DNA from: Bradyrhizobium sp. CSA207
GTDB taxonomy: Bacteria > Pseudomonadota > Alphaproteobacteria > Rhizobiales > Xanthobacteraceae
NCBI RefSeq assembly: GCF_029051685.1
Contig: NZ_JAACFT010000053.1
Coordinates: 1-39,817 of the forward strand
Length of the DNA: 39,817 nt
Direction of reading: 5' to 3'
Both the position numbers and the translations under genes were made by a program. The notes below the pieces were generated by a model. That model ran no database searches, was not told the DNA's origin, and saw only the letters and a program-made list of their open reading frames with translations. This document shows positions 18,090 to 25,710 of this stretch, in pieces (position 1 is the stretch's first letter; each line of letters starts with the position of its first letter).

Positions 18090-19193
18090 TTACTCCGCCG
18101 CCTCGGCCGCTTCCAGCGCCGGATAGTCCGTATATCCCTTCGCGTCGCCGCCGTAGAACGTGTTCTTGTCCCAATCGTTCAGCGGCGCACCCTTTTTCAG
18201 ACGCTCGACCAGATCGGGGTTGGAGATGAACGGCTTGCCGAATGCGATCAGATCGGCGGCGCCGGCATCCAGCACCTTGGTCGCGAGATCGAAGTCGTAG
18301 CCGTTGTTGGCGACATAGGCGCCGGAGAAGCGCTTGCGCAGGCCCGCATAGTCGAACGGCGCGATGTCGCGCGGGCCGCCGGTGGCGCCCTCGACGACAT
18401 GGAGATAGACCAGCTTCAGGGCGTTGAGCCCGTCGACGATATGGTCGTACAAGGCTTGCGGGTTTGAATCCGAGATATCGTTGGCCGGTGTCACCGGCGA
18501 AATGCGGATGCCGGTGCGATCGGCGCCGGCCTCGGCGGCAACTGCCTTCGAAACCTCCAGCATCAGCCGCGCGCGGTTTTCGATGGAGCCGCCATAGGCA
18601 TCTAGGCGCTTGTTGGTCCCGTCCTTGGCGAACTGCTCGAGCAGATAGCCGTTGGCGCCGTGGATCTCGACGCCGTCGAAGCCGGCTTCCAGCGCATAGC
18701 GCGTCGCGCGCTTGAAATTGTCGATGATCCCTGGAATTTCGGAAAGCTCGAGCGCGCGGGGCTCGGAGACGTCGGCGAAGGTGCCGTTGACGAACGTCTT
18801 GCCCTTGGCGCGGATCGCGCTCGGCGCCACTGGGGCGGCGCCATTGGCCTGAAGCGCAACATGCGAGATGCGGCCGACATGCCAGAGCTGGATGAAGATC
18901 TTTCCACCGCGCTCGTGGACGCGGTCGGTGACCTTGCGCCAGCCGGCGGCCTGCTCCTTCGTGTAGATGCCCGGCGTGTCCTGATAGCCCTGGCCCTGCT
19001 GCGAGACCTGGCTCGCTTCGGTGATCAGCAGGCCCGCAGAGGCGCGCTGGCCGTAATAATCGGCGGCGAGCGGACCCGGCACGAAGCTGCCGGGCACGGC
19101 CCGGTTGCGCGTCAACGGCGCCATTACGAAACGGTTCGCAAGCGTGATCGGGCCGAGCTTGTAGGTCTCGAACAATTTGGTCGGACGGCTCAT
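18090..19193 (-). CDS. Old yellow enzyme family ene-reductase
   Basis: A 367-residue FMN-dependent NAD(P)H oxidoreductase that reduces activated C=C bonds. The TIM barrel opens with LFETYKLGPITLANRFVMAP and has the substrate-binding histidine/asparagine pair in EIHGANGYL, the RLDAYGGSIENRARL phosphate region and FGKPFISNPDLVERL at the end. This is the OYE/NemA branch, called alkene reductase or N-ethylmaleimide reductase in databases. The ATG at 19193 is used; an upstream frame to 19265 adds sequence foreign to the family. The C-terminus ends in an EAAEAAE run. Stress or xenobiotic reduction is a typical role. No operon partner is visible. Confidence 0.93.
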   Translation of the reverse strand: MSRPTKLFETYKLGPITLANRFVMAPLTRNRAVPGSFVPGPLAADYYGQRASAGLLITEASQVSQQGQGYQDTPGIYTKEQAAGWRKVTDRVHERGGKIFIQLWHVGRISHVALQANGAAPVAPSAIRAKGKTFVNGTFADVSEPRALELSEIPGIIDNFKRATRYALEAGFDGVEIHGANGYLLEQFAKDGTNKRLDAYGGSIENRARLMLEVSKAVAAEAGADRTGIRISPVTPANDISDSNPQALYDHIVDGLNALKLVYLHVVEGATGGPRDIAPFDYAGLRKRFSGAYVANNGYDFDLATKVLDAGAADLIAFGKPFISNPDLVERLKKGAPLNDWDKNTFYGGDAKGYTDYPALEAAEAAE

Positions 19194-19330
19194 GGGATTG
19201 CTTCCAGGCAATGAGAGGTCCCGAACACTTGTGCATTGCGGCAACCAGTGCAAGGGAAGAGCCATACGGAAAGTGCAGGCGAGCTACGCGGCAAGGTCCG
19301 CGTAGCATAATTCATGTGCAATTTGGGCCA

Positions 19331-19352
19331 CGGCAGCGGGTTTTCGCTGCCG
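19331..19352. terminator. Stem-loop between DUF1993 and ene-reductase genes
   Basis: CGGCAGCG (19331-19338) and CGCTGCCG (19345-19352) form an eight-base stem with a six-base loop just past the DUF1993 stop. Neither strand shows a T tract, so termination is only possible, not demonstrated. Confidence 0.35.
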
Positions 19353-19364
19353 CCCCATCGAGGC

Positions 19365-19868
19365 TCAGTTCGCGCCGAGGAAGTCGCGCTTGCCGATCTC
19401 GACGCCGTTGTGACGCAAGATGCCATGGGCGATCGCGGCGTGGAAATAGAAGTTCGGCAGCGAGAATGCGCTCAGGAATTGCTGCCCCTTCATGGTAATG
19501 GATTTGTCGGGACCGGCCGGGAACGTGACGTCCTTGGCATCGGCGCCCTCGAACTGCTCCGGCTTGAACGATTTCACGTAGTCGATCGTCTTTGCCAGCC
19601 GCTGCTTCAATTCGCCAAAGCTCGTCTCGGTGTCGGGGCTTGAGGGTACCTCACTGTGGGTCAGCCGCGCGCAGCCTTTGCCGGCGAAATCGCTGACGAG
19701 CTGGATCTGTTTCGAAAGCGGCAGCATGTCTGGGAAGAGGCGGGAGCCGAGCAGGACGGCGGGGTCGACCTTCTTGGCCGCGCAATGCGCTTCTGCCTTG
19801 GTGAGCAGGCCGATGAGGCTGTTCAGCATTTGCAAATAAGCGGGGACGACGGCGTCGTAAAAGGACAT
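19365..19868 (-). CDS. DUF1993 family protein
   Basis: A 167-residue soluble helical protein that starts MSFYDAVVPAYLQMLNSL and carries LPNFYFHAAIAHGILRHNGV near the end, which matches my memory of the DUF1993 family. That family resembles DinB-like four-helix bundles, where conserved histidines can bind a metal; the paired histidines here (FYFHAAIAHGILRHNG) would suit that. No catalytic function is established. It is transcribed toward the ene-reductase gene in the same direction, with a stem-loop in between. Confidence 0.83.
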   Translation of the reverse strand: MSFYDAVVPAYLQMLNSLIGLLTKAEAHCAAKKVDPAVLLGSRLFPDMLPLSKQIQLVSDFAGKGCARLTHSEVPSSPDTETSFGELKQRLAKTIDYVKSFKPEQFEGADAKDVTFPAGPDKSITMKGQQFLSAFSLPNFYFHAAIAHGILRHNGVEIGKRDFLGAN

Positions 19869-19983
19869 GTGATGCTCGCTTCAATGGTGGGGGATATCAG
19901 GAGAAACCTGAGCCCCACACATGGGAGCGTCATGGAAAATTACAATCGCGCGGGCGGCCCGTGCAGTGCGAAAATTCTCTTTG

Positions 19984-20090
19984 GCTGTCATCGTCCGGCT
20001 TGACCGGGCGATCCAGTACTCCGAGGCGTTAGTGATTAAGCCGAGAGGCCGCGGCGTACTGGATGCCCCGCTTTCGCGGGGCATGACAGC
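19984..20090. repeat. Intergenic inverted repeat (TGTCATCGTCCG family), copy 2
   Basis: Ends GCTGTCAT (19984-19991) and ATGACAGC (20083-20090). The modules GTCCGG, CGATCCAGTAC, GTACTGGATGCCCCGC and GCGGGGCATGACAGC match the copy at 17949, while the middle differs. It lies between DUF1993 and the lytic transglycosylase. Confidence 0.85.
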
Positions 20091-20100
20091 GAGGGGCGTT

Positions 20101-21402
20101 CTACCGCACCATGCCCGCCGGCTGCGCCTGCGCCGTGCCGCCGCGCATGCGGGCGAGCAGCTCGGCGGTCGGCCAGGAATCGGCGGGCAGGCTGTACTTG
20201 ATCTGCATCGCCTTCACGGCGGCGCGGCTCTGCTGGCCCAGCACGCCGTCGACCTTGCCGACGTTGAAGCCGGCGCGGACCAGGAGCAGCTGCAACTCCT
20301 TCAGCTCATTGAACGGCAGTTGCGCGACCGGCGCAGACGGCTTGCGCATCGGGGCCGCGCCCGCAATGCGCGAGGCGAGATAGCCCGCTGTGGTCGAATA
20401 GATCAGCGAGTTATTCCACTCGGTGTAAGCCGCGAAATTCGGATAGGCCATGAAGGCCGGCCCGGTCCGTCCCATCGGCAGCAGCACGGAGGCCGCGAGA
20501 TTGTCGTTCGGCAGCGGCCGGCCATCGGGATAGGTGACACCAAGCTGCGCCCATTTCGAGCGCGGCTGCTGCACCGAAAGATCGGTCTGATCCCATGGCA
20601 GGTTCTGCGGCACCTTGATCTCTTCCAGCCACGGCTCGCCGCGCCGCCACTTCAAGCCGTTGGCGATGTAGTTCGCGGTCGAGCCGATCACGTCGGGTCC
20701 GCTGCGCAAGAGGTCGCGCCGTCCATCGCCATCATAGTCGACGGCATAGTTGACATAGTGCACCGGCAAAAACTGCGTCTGGCCGAGCTCGCCGGCCCAG
20801 GAGCCGATCATTTCCTCGGGCGAGAGATCGCCGCGATCGATCACCTTCAGCGCGGCGATGGTCTCGTTCACGAACATCTCCGAGCGGCGGCAGTCATAGG
20901 CCAGCGACACCAGCGATTTCAGTGTCGGCAAATTGCCCATGTTGGCGCCGAAATCGCTCTCGAGGCCCCAGAACGCGGCAATCACCGCCGGTGGCACGCC
21001 ATATTCCTTCTCCGCGCGCGCGAACGCGGCCGCATAGGTCTTGATGTGCTGCTGGCCGTTCTGCATGCGATAGGGCGCCGCCATGCGGCCGGCAAATTCG
21101 GTGAAGAGCTGGCCGAACACGCGCTGGCCGCGGTCGCGGTTGACGATGCCCTGGTCGTAGACGAGGTAGGGCGAGGCCTGCGCGATCGTCCGTTGCGACA
21201 CGCCGGCGGCAACCGCCTGTTGCTTCACGTCGGCCAGGAAGCGATCGAAGCTCGCGCCATTGTGGCACGACGCCGCGCGGGGCGACGGCGCAGTCGCCTT
21301 GGGCACGGCGGGCTTTGCCGGTGGCGGGAGGAATTGGGCGGAAGCAGGAAAGGAAACAGCGACAAGGACAACGGCCGCGGTCGCGAGGCGTGTTTGGAGC
21401 AT
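20101..21402 (-). CDS. Lytic murein transglycosylase with peptidoglycan-binding domain
   Basis: A 433-residue exported enzyme that cleaves the glycan strands of peptidoglycan. A signal peptide (MLQTRLATAAVVLVAVSFPASAQ is too hydrophobic for a cytosolic start) is followed by a proline-rich linker and then a MltB-like SLT domain with the catalytic glutamate in FWGLESDFG and the helix-rich GELGQTQFLPVHY region. The C-terminal 60-70 residues (LPFNELKELQLLLVRAGFNV.., then AVKAMQIKYSLPADSW) form a PG_binding_1 domain. Length and order fit family GH103. It is flanked by repeats on both sides and seems monocistronic. Confidence 0.93.
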   Translation of the reverse strand: MLQTRLATAAVVLVAVSFPASAQFLPPPAKPAVPKATAPSPRAASCHNGASFDRFLADVKQQAVAAGVSQRTIAQASPYLVYDQGIVNRDRGQRVFGQLFTEFAGRMAAPYRMQNGQQHIKTYAAAFARAEKEYGVPPAVIAAFWGLESDFGANMGNLPTLKSLVSLAYDCRRSEMFVNETIAALKVIDRGDLSPEEMIGSWAGELGQTQFLPVHYVNYAVDYDGDGRRDLLRSGPDVIGSTANYIANGLKWRRGEPWLEEIKVPQNLPWDQTDLSVQQPRSKWAQLGVTYPDGRPLPNDNLAASVLLPMGRTGPAFMAYPNFAAYTEWNNSLIYSTTAGYLASRIAGAAPMRKPSAPVAQLPFNELKELQLLLVRAGFNVGKVDGVLGQQSRAAVKAMQIKYSLPADSWPTAELLARMRGGTAQAQPAGMVR

Positions 21403-21479
21403 GGGGTTTCCGGCAGGGAGAAGGGCGCGGTGGAATCTCGCGAAAGCTTATGTGAAGTGGGCGCCTCAAACCATCCCTT

Positions 21480-21571
21480 CGTCATGGCCGGGCTTGTCCC
21501 GGCCACCCACGCGTTTCGGTCCTTGCATCGACGAAGAACGTGGATGCCCGGGACAAGCGCCGGGCATGACG
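21480..21571. repeat. Intergenic inverted repeat (CGTCATGGCCGGG family)
   Basis: The left arm CGTCATGGCCGGGCTTGTCC (21480 on) pairs with the right arm, which carries GGACAAGCGCCGGGCATGACG and ends at 21571; the few mismatches are compensated by G-T pairs or small bulges. It lies in the roughly 300-base space between the divergent transglycosylase and htpX genes. I see no gene in the rest of that space (21403-21704). Confidence 0.8.
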
Positions 21572-21704
21572 GAAAAGCAACGTTGAACATAGCCGCGGCT
21601 CCGCGACGCACCATGAAACCTTGCGGGCTGGCCCGGGTCATCCCTACCTCAACAGCGCCGGCCCGCCGCGCCTCCTGCGGCCACGGCCGGTCCGGGAGAC
21701 GGCC

Positions 21705-22676
21705 ATGAACTATCTTCGTACCGCAATCCTCCTCGCAGGCCTCACCGCCCTGTTCATGGGCGTGGGCTATCTGATTGGCGGCGCCGCCGGCGCCGTGATC
21801 GCGCTCGTCATTGCGGCGGCGACCAATCTCTTCACCTACTGGAACTCCGACCGCATGGTGCTCAGCATGTACGGCGCCCACGAGGTCGACCGTGCCAGTG
21901 CGCCGGAGCTGGTCGGCCTCGTCGCGGAGCTTGCCGGCCGCGCCGGCCTGCCGATGCCGCGCGTGTTCCTGATGGACGAGCCGCAGCCCAACGCGTTCGC
22001 GACCGGCCGCAATCCCGAAAATGCCGCGGTTGCCGTCACCACCGGCCTGATGCACCAGCTCAGCCGCGAGGAGCTTGCCGGCGTCATCGCCCACGAGCTC
22101 GCGCATATCAAGCATCGCGACACGCTGCTGATGACCATCACCGCGACCATCGCCGGCGCGATCTCCATGCTCGCCCAGTTCGGCATGTTCTTTGGCGGCA
22201 ACCGCGACAACAACAACGGTCTCGGCATCGTCGGCTCGATCCTGATGATGATCCTGGCGCCGCTCGGTGCCATGCTGGTGCAGATGGCGATCAGCCGGAC
22301 CCGCGAATATGCCGCCGACAATCTCGGCGCACGCATCGTCGGCCAGCCGATGTGGCTCGCGTCGGCGCTGGTGAAGATCGAGAGCGCCGCACATCAGGTC
22401 CCGAACTTCGAGGCCGAACGAAACCCTGCGACCGCGCACATGTTCATCATCAACCCGCTGTCGGGCCACGGCGTGGACAATCTCTTCGCCACCCATCCCT
22501 CGACGCAGAATCGCATCGCGGCGCTCCAGCAGCTCGCGGTCGAGCTCGGCGCGCAGGCGACCGCGTCGATCGGTGCCAATGAAAACTATCCGCCGCGAAG
22601 CCCGTGGGGCCGCTCGTCGCCGAGCGGCAATTCACGTGGCTTCTCACGTGGTCCTTCACGTGGACCTTGGGGCTGA
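21705..22676 (+). CDS. htpX: Membrane zinc metalloprotease HtpX
   Basis: A 323-residue M48-family inner-membrane protease for quality control of membrane proteins. Two N-terminal membrane segments (FMGVGYLIGGAAGAVIALVI region) precede the zinc site HELAH (130-134). Two further segments follow, and the third ligand is E201 in SRTREYAADNLGAR. FATHPSTQNRIAAL is the family's C-terminal signature. The ATG at 21705 is chosen since the first membrane helix starts right after it. The C-terminus ends in a short arginine/glycine tail encoded by a 12-base tandem repeat. HtpX is normally induced by envelope or heat stress; no regulator site is evident here. Confidence 0.95.
   Translation: MNYLRTAILLAGLTALFMGVGYLIGGAAGAVIALVIAAATNLFTYWNSDRMVLSMYGAHEVDRASAPELVGLVAELAGRAGLPMPRVFLMDEPQPNAFATGRNPENAAVAVTTGLMHQLSREELAGVIAHELAHIKHRDTLLMTITATIAGAISMLAQFGMFFGGNRDNNNGLGIVGSILMMILAPLGAMLVQMAISRTREYAADNLGARIVGQPMWLASALVKIESAAHQVPNFEAERNPATAHMFIINPLSGHGVDNLFATHPSTQNRIAALQQLAVELGAQATASIGANENYPPRSPWGRSSPSGNSRGFSRGPSRGPWG
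22631..22666 (+). repeat. 12-base tandem repeat at the htpX 3' end
   Basis: Three units, TTCACGTGGCTT, CTCACGTGGTCC and TTCACGTGGACC, encode the SRG(F/P) tail of HtpX. Each contains the palindrome CACGTG. Unit number could vary between strains. Confidence 0.75.
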
Positions 22677-22813
22677 TACGGACCTGGCTGGAAATAGCGT
22701 CCCGCTTTGTGATCTGGCGCACACAGGGGCGTCCGGGCCGATGCTAACACCGCTGCTGGACTATTGCGTCGAAAGGGGATGCGTGGCCGGCCCGTCGCCG
22801 GCCACGGCCGAAG

Positions 22814-23455
22814 ATGACCAAAGCTGCGGTGCCATTGCTGATCGTCCTGGGCGTGCTCATCGGCCTGTCCACGCACACCGTTGTCAATTGCGGTGACGAG
22901 GACGAGCCCGACATCTGCTCGGCCGTGATCGGCTTCTCGCCGCTCCGCGGCTCGCTGATCGCCTTCGCCTATGAGGGGCGCGGACGGATCGCGTTGCGCC
23001 ATGGCGACCACCGGCGGGCGGCCGCCGATTTCGACGAGGCCATTCACCTCAATCCCAACCGCGCCTCGCTCTATCGCGACCGCGGCCTCGCCCGCCAGCA
23101 GAACGGGGAGCCGGAGCTCGCTATTGCCGACTACGACGAGGCGATCGCGCTCGATCCCAAGCTCGCCGCGCCCTATCGCCAGCGCGGCCTTGCGCTCGCT
23201 GCCAAGGGCGATCTCGACCGCGCCATCCTGAGCTACAACACGGCGGTCCGCCTCGACCCGTCGGATGCGCAGGCCCGCTTCGATCGCGGCCTGGCGTTTC
23301 TCGCCCGCGGACAGGCCGACGACGCGCGCGCCGATTTCGGAGCGGCGCTGGCGCTGCCGGCCGGCAAGGACGGCCGCACGCGCGATGCGGCCCGCGCGAA
23401 GCTCGCCGAACTCTCGAACGCCGAGCCGACCCGCGTCGCCGCGCCGAGAAGGTGA
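22814..23455 (+). CDS. TPR-repeat protein, probably envelope-associated
   Basis: A 213-residue protein with an N-terminal hydrophobic segment (AVPLLIVLGVLIGLSTHTVV, signal or anchor), then a short cysteine-containing stretch, then about four tetratricopeptide repeats (AAADFDEAIHLNPNRASLYR, LAIADYDEAIALDPKLAAPY, RAILSYNTAVRLDPSDAQAR, and a final DDARADFGAALALP). TPR arrays bind other proteins. No enzymatic domain is present. It follows htpX on the same strand with about 137 bases between them, so cotranscription is possible. A partner cannot be named. Confidence 0.83.
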   Translation: MTKAAVPLLIVLGVLIGLSTHTVVNCGDEDEPDICSAVIGFSPLRGSLIAFAYEGRGRIALRHGDHRRAAADFDEAIHLNPNRASLYRDRGLARQQNGEPELAIADYDEAIALDPKLAAPYRQRGLALAAKGDLDRAILSYNTAVRLDPSDAQARFDRGLAFLARGQADDARADFGAALALPAGKDGRTRDAARAKLAELSNAEPTRVAAPRR

Positions 23456-23482
23456 AGATCTAGAGGCAAGCTCGCCGCTTGT

Positions 23483-23681
23483 CCCTCTCCCCTTGTGGGA
23501 GAGGGTGGCTCGCCGCGAAGCGGCGAGACGGGTGAGGGGTCTCTCTCCGCGCGCACCGTCCCACAGTTGAGTTCGCGGACAGAACCCCTCATCCGGCGCC
23601 ATAGCCGAAGCTTCGCTTCGGCGTTCTTAAGAACGGCGGCCGCAGGCCGCCTATGCCACCTTCTCCCACAAGGGGAGAAGG
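23483..23681. repeat. Long inverted repeat (CTCCCCTTGTGGGAGA family)
   Basis: The left arm CCCTCTCCCCTTGTGGGAGA (from 23483) pairs with the right arm TTCTCCCACAAGGGGAGAAG ending at 23681. Internal pairs are GGTGAGGGGT / ACCCCTCAT and the hairpins CGCCGCGAAGCGGCG and GAAGCTTCGCTTC. The core CCCCTTGTGGG also forms the loop of the perfect hairpin at the right edge of the window. It fills the space between two convergent genes. Confidence 0.8.
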
Positions 23682-23696
23682 AAGAAAGCACCGCGA

Positions 23697-24035
23697 CTAC
23701 TTCGCCTTCTTCGCTTTCTTTGCCTTCGCCTTCTTCACCGGCTTCTCCTTTGCCGGCTTCTTCTCCACCACAGGCGCGCTCGCCGCGATTCGCATCGCGC
23801 GCGCGTAGCTGTCGGCGACGTTGTCGGCGGACATCTGGAGGCGCCTGGCAGCCGCGGTGGCCTGCTCCATGGTGGCCTTGGCCATCGTCTTGAAGCGGAT
23901 GCTCGTGTCCTTGCCCTTGGCCTTGGCCGCCAGCGCGTTGAAGCGGTCCCGCCGCTCCTTGGCACGGGTCATCAGGCCGGTATGTGCTTGTCTGGCCAGT
24001 TGCCGAATCACGACATCCAGGTCGGCGTCCGCCAT
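23697..24035 (-). CDS. Small protein with lysine-rich tail, unknown function
   Basis: A 112-residue protein. The first roughly 85 residues are strongly helical and charged (LDVVIRQLARQAHTGLMTRA.., then FKTMAKATMEQATAAARRLQ). The last roughly 25 are a nearly pure lysine/alanine/proline tail (EKKPAKEKPVKKAKAKKAKK) of the histone H1-like kind. AGAGGATAGAAG precedes the ATG. Such tails bind nucleic acid or polyanions non-specifically. Phasin-like or nucleoid-associated roles are both conceivable, but no known domain is recognised. Convergent with the TPR gene. Confidence 0.72.
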   Translation of the reverse strand: MADADLDVVIRQLARQAHTGLMTRAKERRDRFNALAAKAKGKDTSIRFKTMAKATMEQATAAARRLQMSADNVADSYARAMRIAASAPVVEKKPAKEKPVKKAKAKKAKKAK

Positions 24036-24142
24036 GTTCTTCTATCCTCTTCGAAACAGTTACCAAATCGATGCGCGGGACTATGCAGATCAGGCCCCGC
24101 CTTGGCAATTCCCGGACCTGCGTCGTCCGCATCTTCCGGTTT

Positions 24143-24177
24143 ACAAAATAAAAAGGGCCGCGCTGGTGGCGCGGCCC
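24143..24177 (-). terminator. Rho-independent terminator, minus strand
   Basis: Read on the minus strand, stem GGGCCGCGC / GCGCGGCCC (24155-24163 and 24169-24177) with a five-base loop is followed by TTTTTATTTTG. It ends the transcript of the secreted protein whose stop lies at 24212. Confidence 0.9.
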
Positions 24178-24211
24178 GGGACGTGCTTTGGCGCAGGAGC
24201 GCTCGATCGTC

Positions 24212-25018
24212 CTATTTCAGCGAGGCGACCGGTCCGCTCGACGCAGCCTGCGGGTCGGGGTCGAAGCCGAATACGCCGACCAGATATTTGTAGTAGTCCG
24301 GCATCTTCTCCCTAAGCGCTTCGCGGGACTTGGGATCGTGGAATTCGCTCTTCCCGGCCAGGAAGATGCTGGCGGTGACGGCGAAGAACTCCATGTGATT
24401 CTTCAGCGCGTAGGCCTCCTTGGGCAGGAAGTCCTTGGACTTGGCATGGACGTAGTAGGCCCGAACGCCCTTGTTGTCGTAGCCATCGGGCAACAGCCGG
24501 GCGTGATAGGCGTGCAACAGCTCGTGCAGCAGCACGGCTTCCTTTTCGTAACGCATCATGTCCGGCCGCAGCATGATCACGCCGAGCCCGGAATCGACCG
24601 CGAGATCGACGGCGTTCGGATTGGTCCATTGCTGCTTGTCATGGTCCCACACGGTCAGCATGCGCGGAACGCGGCGCTCGACGTTCGGGGCGACCCGGCC
24701 GTAACACGCGGTTGCGGCGCCCTCGTCGAGGCAGGCCAGCTCGCTCGCGACGATTGGCACGGTACGGAAGAAACGCAGCACGCGCGGCGACAGGCCGGCG
24801 CCTTCGACCACGTCGATCTGGCGCTTTAGATTGTCGGTGAGCTTGTCGACATCCTTGCGGTCGCTGTTCTCCGACAGATCGAACATGTAGCCGCGATAGC
24901 TCTGGAAGCCCGGCGGCAATTGCTGGGCCGTTGCGTCGGCTTCGAGCGGCCCGGCATTGGACGGATTGGCGAAGAGCGCGCCGATAATGGTCGCGGTCAG
25001 CAGCAGCGCAACGCGCAT
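24212..25018 (-). CDS. Secreted putative zinc metallopeptidase, lethal-factor-like site
   Basis: A 268-residue protein with a signal peptide (MRVALLLTATIIGALFANPS, cleavage near SNAG). The C-terminal half has the zinc motif HELLHAY (H165, E166, H169) and, 41 residues after the second histidine, NHMEFFA with E210 as probable third ligand. Tyr203 lies seven residues before E210. This layout matches my memory of the anthrax lethal factor/M34 catalytic domain (HEFGH, then Tyr and EFFA seven apart). The N-terminal half is not recognised. The ATG at 25018 follows GGGGG-rich sequence; the longer frame to 25147 lacks a signal peptide start. It is monocistronic and ends at a strong terminator. Substrate unknown. 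Confidence 0.75.
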   Translation of the reverse strand: MRVALLLTATIIGALFANPSNAGPLEADATAQQLPPGFQSYRGYMFDLSENSDRKDVDKLTDNLKRQIDVVEGAGLSPRVLRFFRTVPIVASELACLDEGAATACYGRVAPNVERRVPRMLTVWDHDKQQWTNPNAVDLAVDSGLGVIMLRPDMMRYEKEAVLLHELLHAYHARLLPDGYDNKGVRAYYVHAKSKDFLPKEAYALKNHMEFFAVTASIFLAGKSEFHDPKSREALREKMPDYYKYLVGVFGFDPDPQAASSGPVASLK

Positions 25019-25250
25019 GATGAACCCCCTGGTGTCACTCTCGCGCGGCAGAATAGGCCATCGTCGTTTGCGAAAAGTGAGTGAGGCGAGACTAAGGCGC
25101 CGATGTTGAGGCGTGCTTAATCGTTCGTTGCAGAGCGCAGGGGGCAAGTTAGTCCCGGGTTAACCAAGGAGGGTATCCCGGCTCGGCGCTTCGGCGTAAC
25201 ATCAGGGGATGGGCACCAAGGCCCTAGTCAAACAGCCGGAGGAGGATGCC

Positions 25251-25544
25251 ATGTATGCCGCCATCCGTCAGGCCAAGGCAAAAAGCGGGAGCGCGGAAGA
25301 GCTGGCGCGCCGCATCAAGGACGGCGCCGTTCCGATCATCAGCGACGTCGACGGTTTTCGGGCCTACTACGTCGTCTATGCCGGCGACGACACGGTGACC
25401 GCGATCTCCATCTTCGACAAGTTCGAGCAGGCGGAGGAGGCCAACCGGCGCGCGATCGCCTGGATCGAGAAGGATCTGGGCCCGCTGCTCGCCGGACACG
25501 CAAGCGCCGCCGCAGGCCCGGTGATCGTGCATACGCTGGCGTGA
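25251..25544 (+). CDS. Small ABM-like (antibiotic biosynthesis monooxygenase fold) protein
   Basis: A 97-residue protein beginning MYAAIRQAKAKSGSAEELAR. The pattern of a strand, a long helix (SAEELARRIKDG), then GFRAYYVVYAGDDTVTAISI and FDKFEQAEEANRRAIAWIEK is that of a dimeric ferredoxin-like barrel of the ABM superfamily. The ATG at 25251 is set by GGAGGAGG six bases upstream. Proteins of this kind include small oxygenases, haem-degrading enzymes and many of unknown function. No catalytic residues can be fixed here. Confidence 0.78.
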   Translation: MYAAIRQAKAKSGSAEELARRIKDGAVPIISDVDGFRAYYVVYAGDDTVTAISIFDKFEQAEEANRRAIAWIEKDLGPLLAGHASAAAGPVIVHTLA

Positions 25545-25572
25545 CGCACGTCGCGACTCTGCCATCTTCTCT

Positions 25573-25676
25573 GCTGTCATGCCCCGCGAAGGCGGGGCAT
25601 GACAGTACGCCGCAGCGTCTCGGTCCAATCATAATCGCCGCAGAGTACTGGATTGCCCGCTTTCGCGGGCAATGAC
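25573..25676. repeat. Intergenic inverted repeat (TGTCATGCCCCGC family), copy 3
   Basis: Contains a perfect 14-base hairpin CTGTCATGCCCCGC / GCGGGGCATGACAG (25574-25605, loop GAAG), then AGTACGCCGC.., and a second hairpin ATTGCCCGC / GCGGGCAAT near the right end. It shares the AGTAC-TGGAT and CCCGC-TTTC-GCGGG modules with copies at 17949 and 19984, but the left module is replaced by a complete hairpin. Confidence 0.82.
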
Positions 25677-25710
25677 ACCGGAGTGCGTGGTGCCACTCAT
25701 CCACGCCTCT

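Noticed and set aside
19921..21708. 595-codon plus-strand open frame
   Set aside because: It is antisense to the lytic transglycosylase and its N-terminal part is a translated intergenic repeat.
21225..22496. 423-codon minus-strand open frame
   Set aside because: It is antisense to htpX and continues through an intergenic repeat into the transglycosylase gene.
17949..25676. CRISPR array or RNA gene as explanation for the recurring repeats
   Set aside because: Copies are kilobases apart, internally palindromic and of unequal middle sequence, with no regular spacers.
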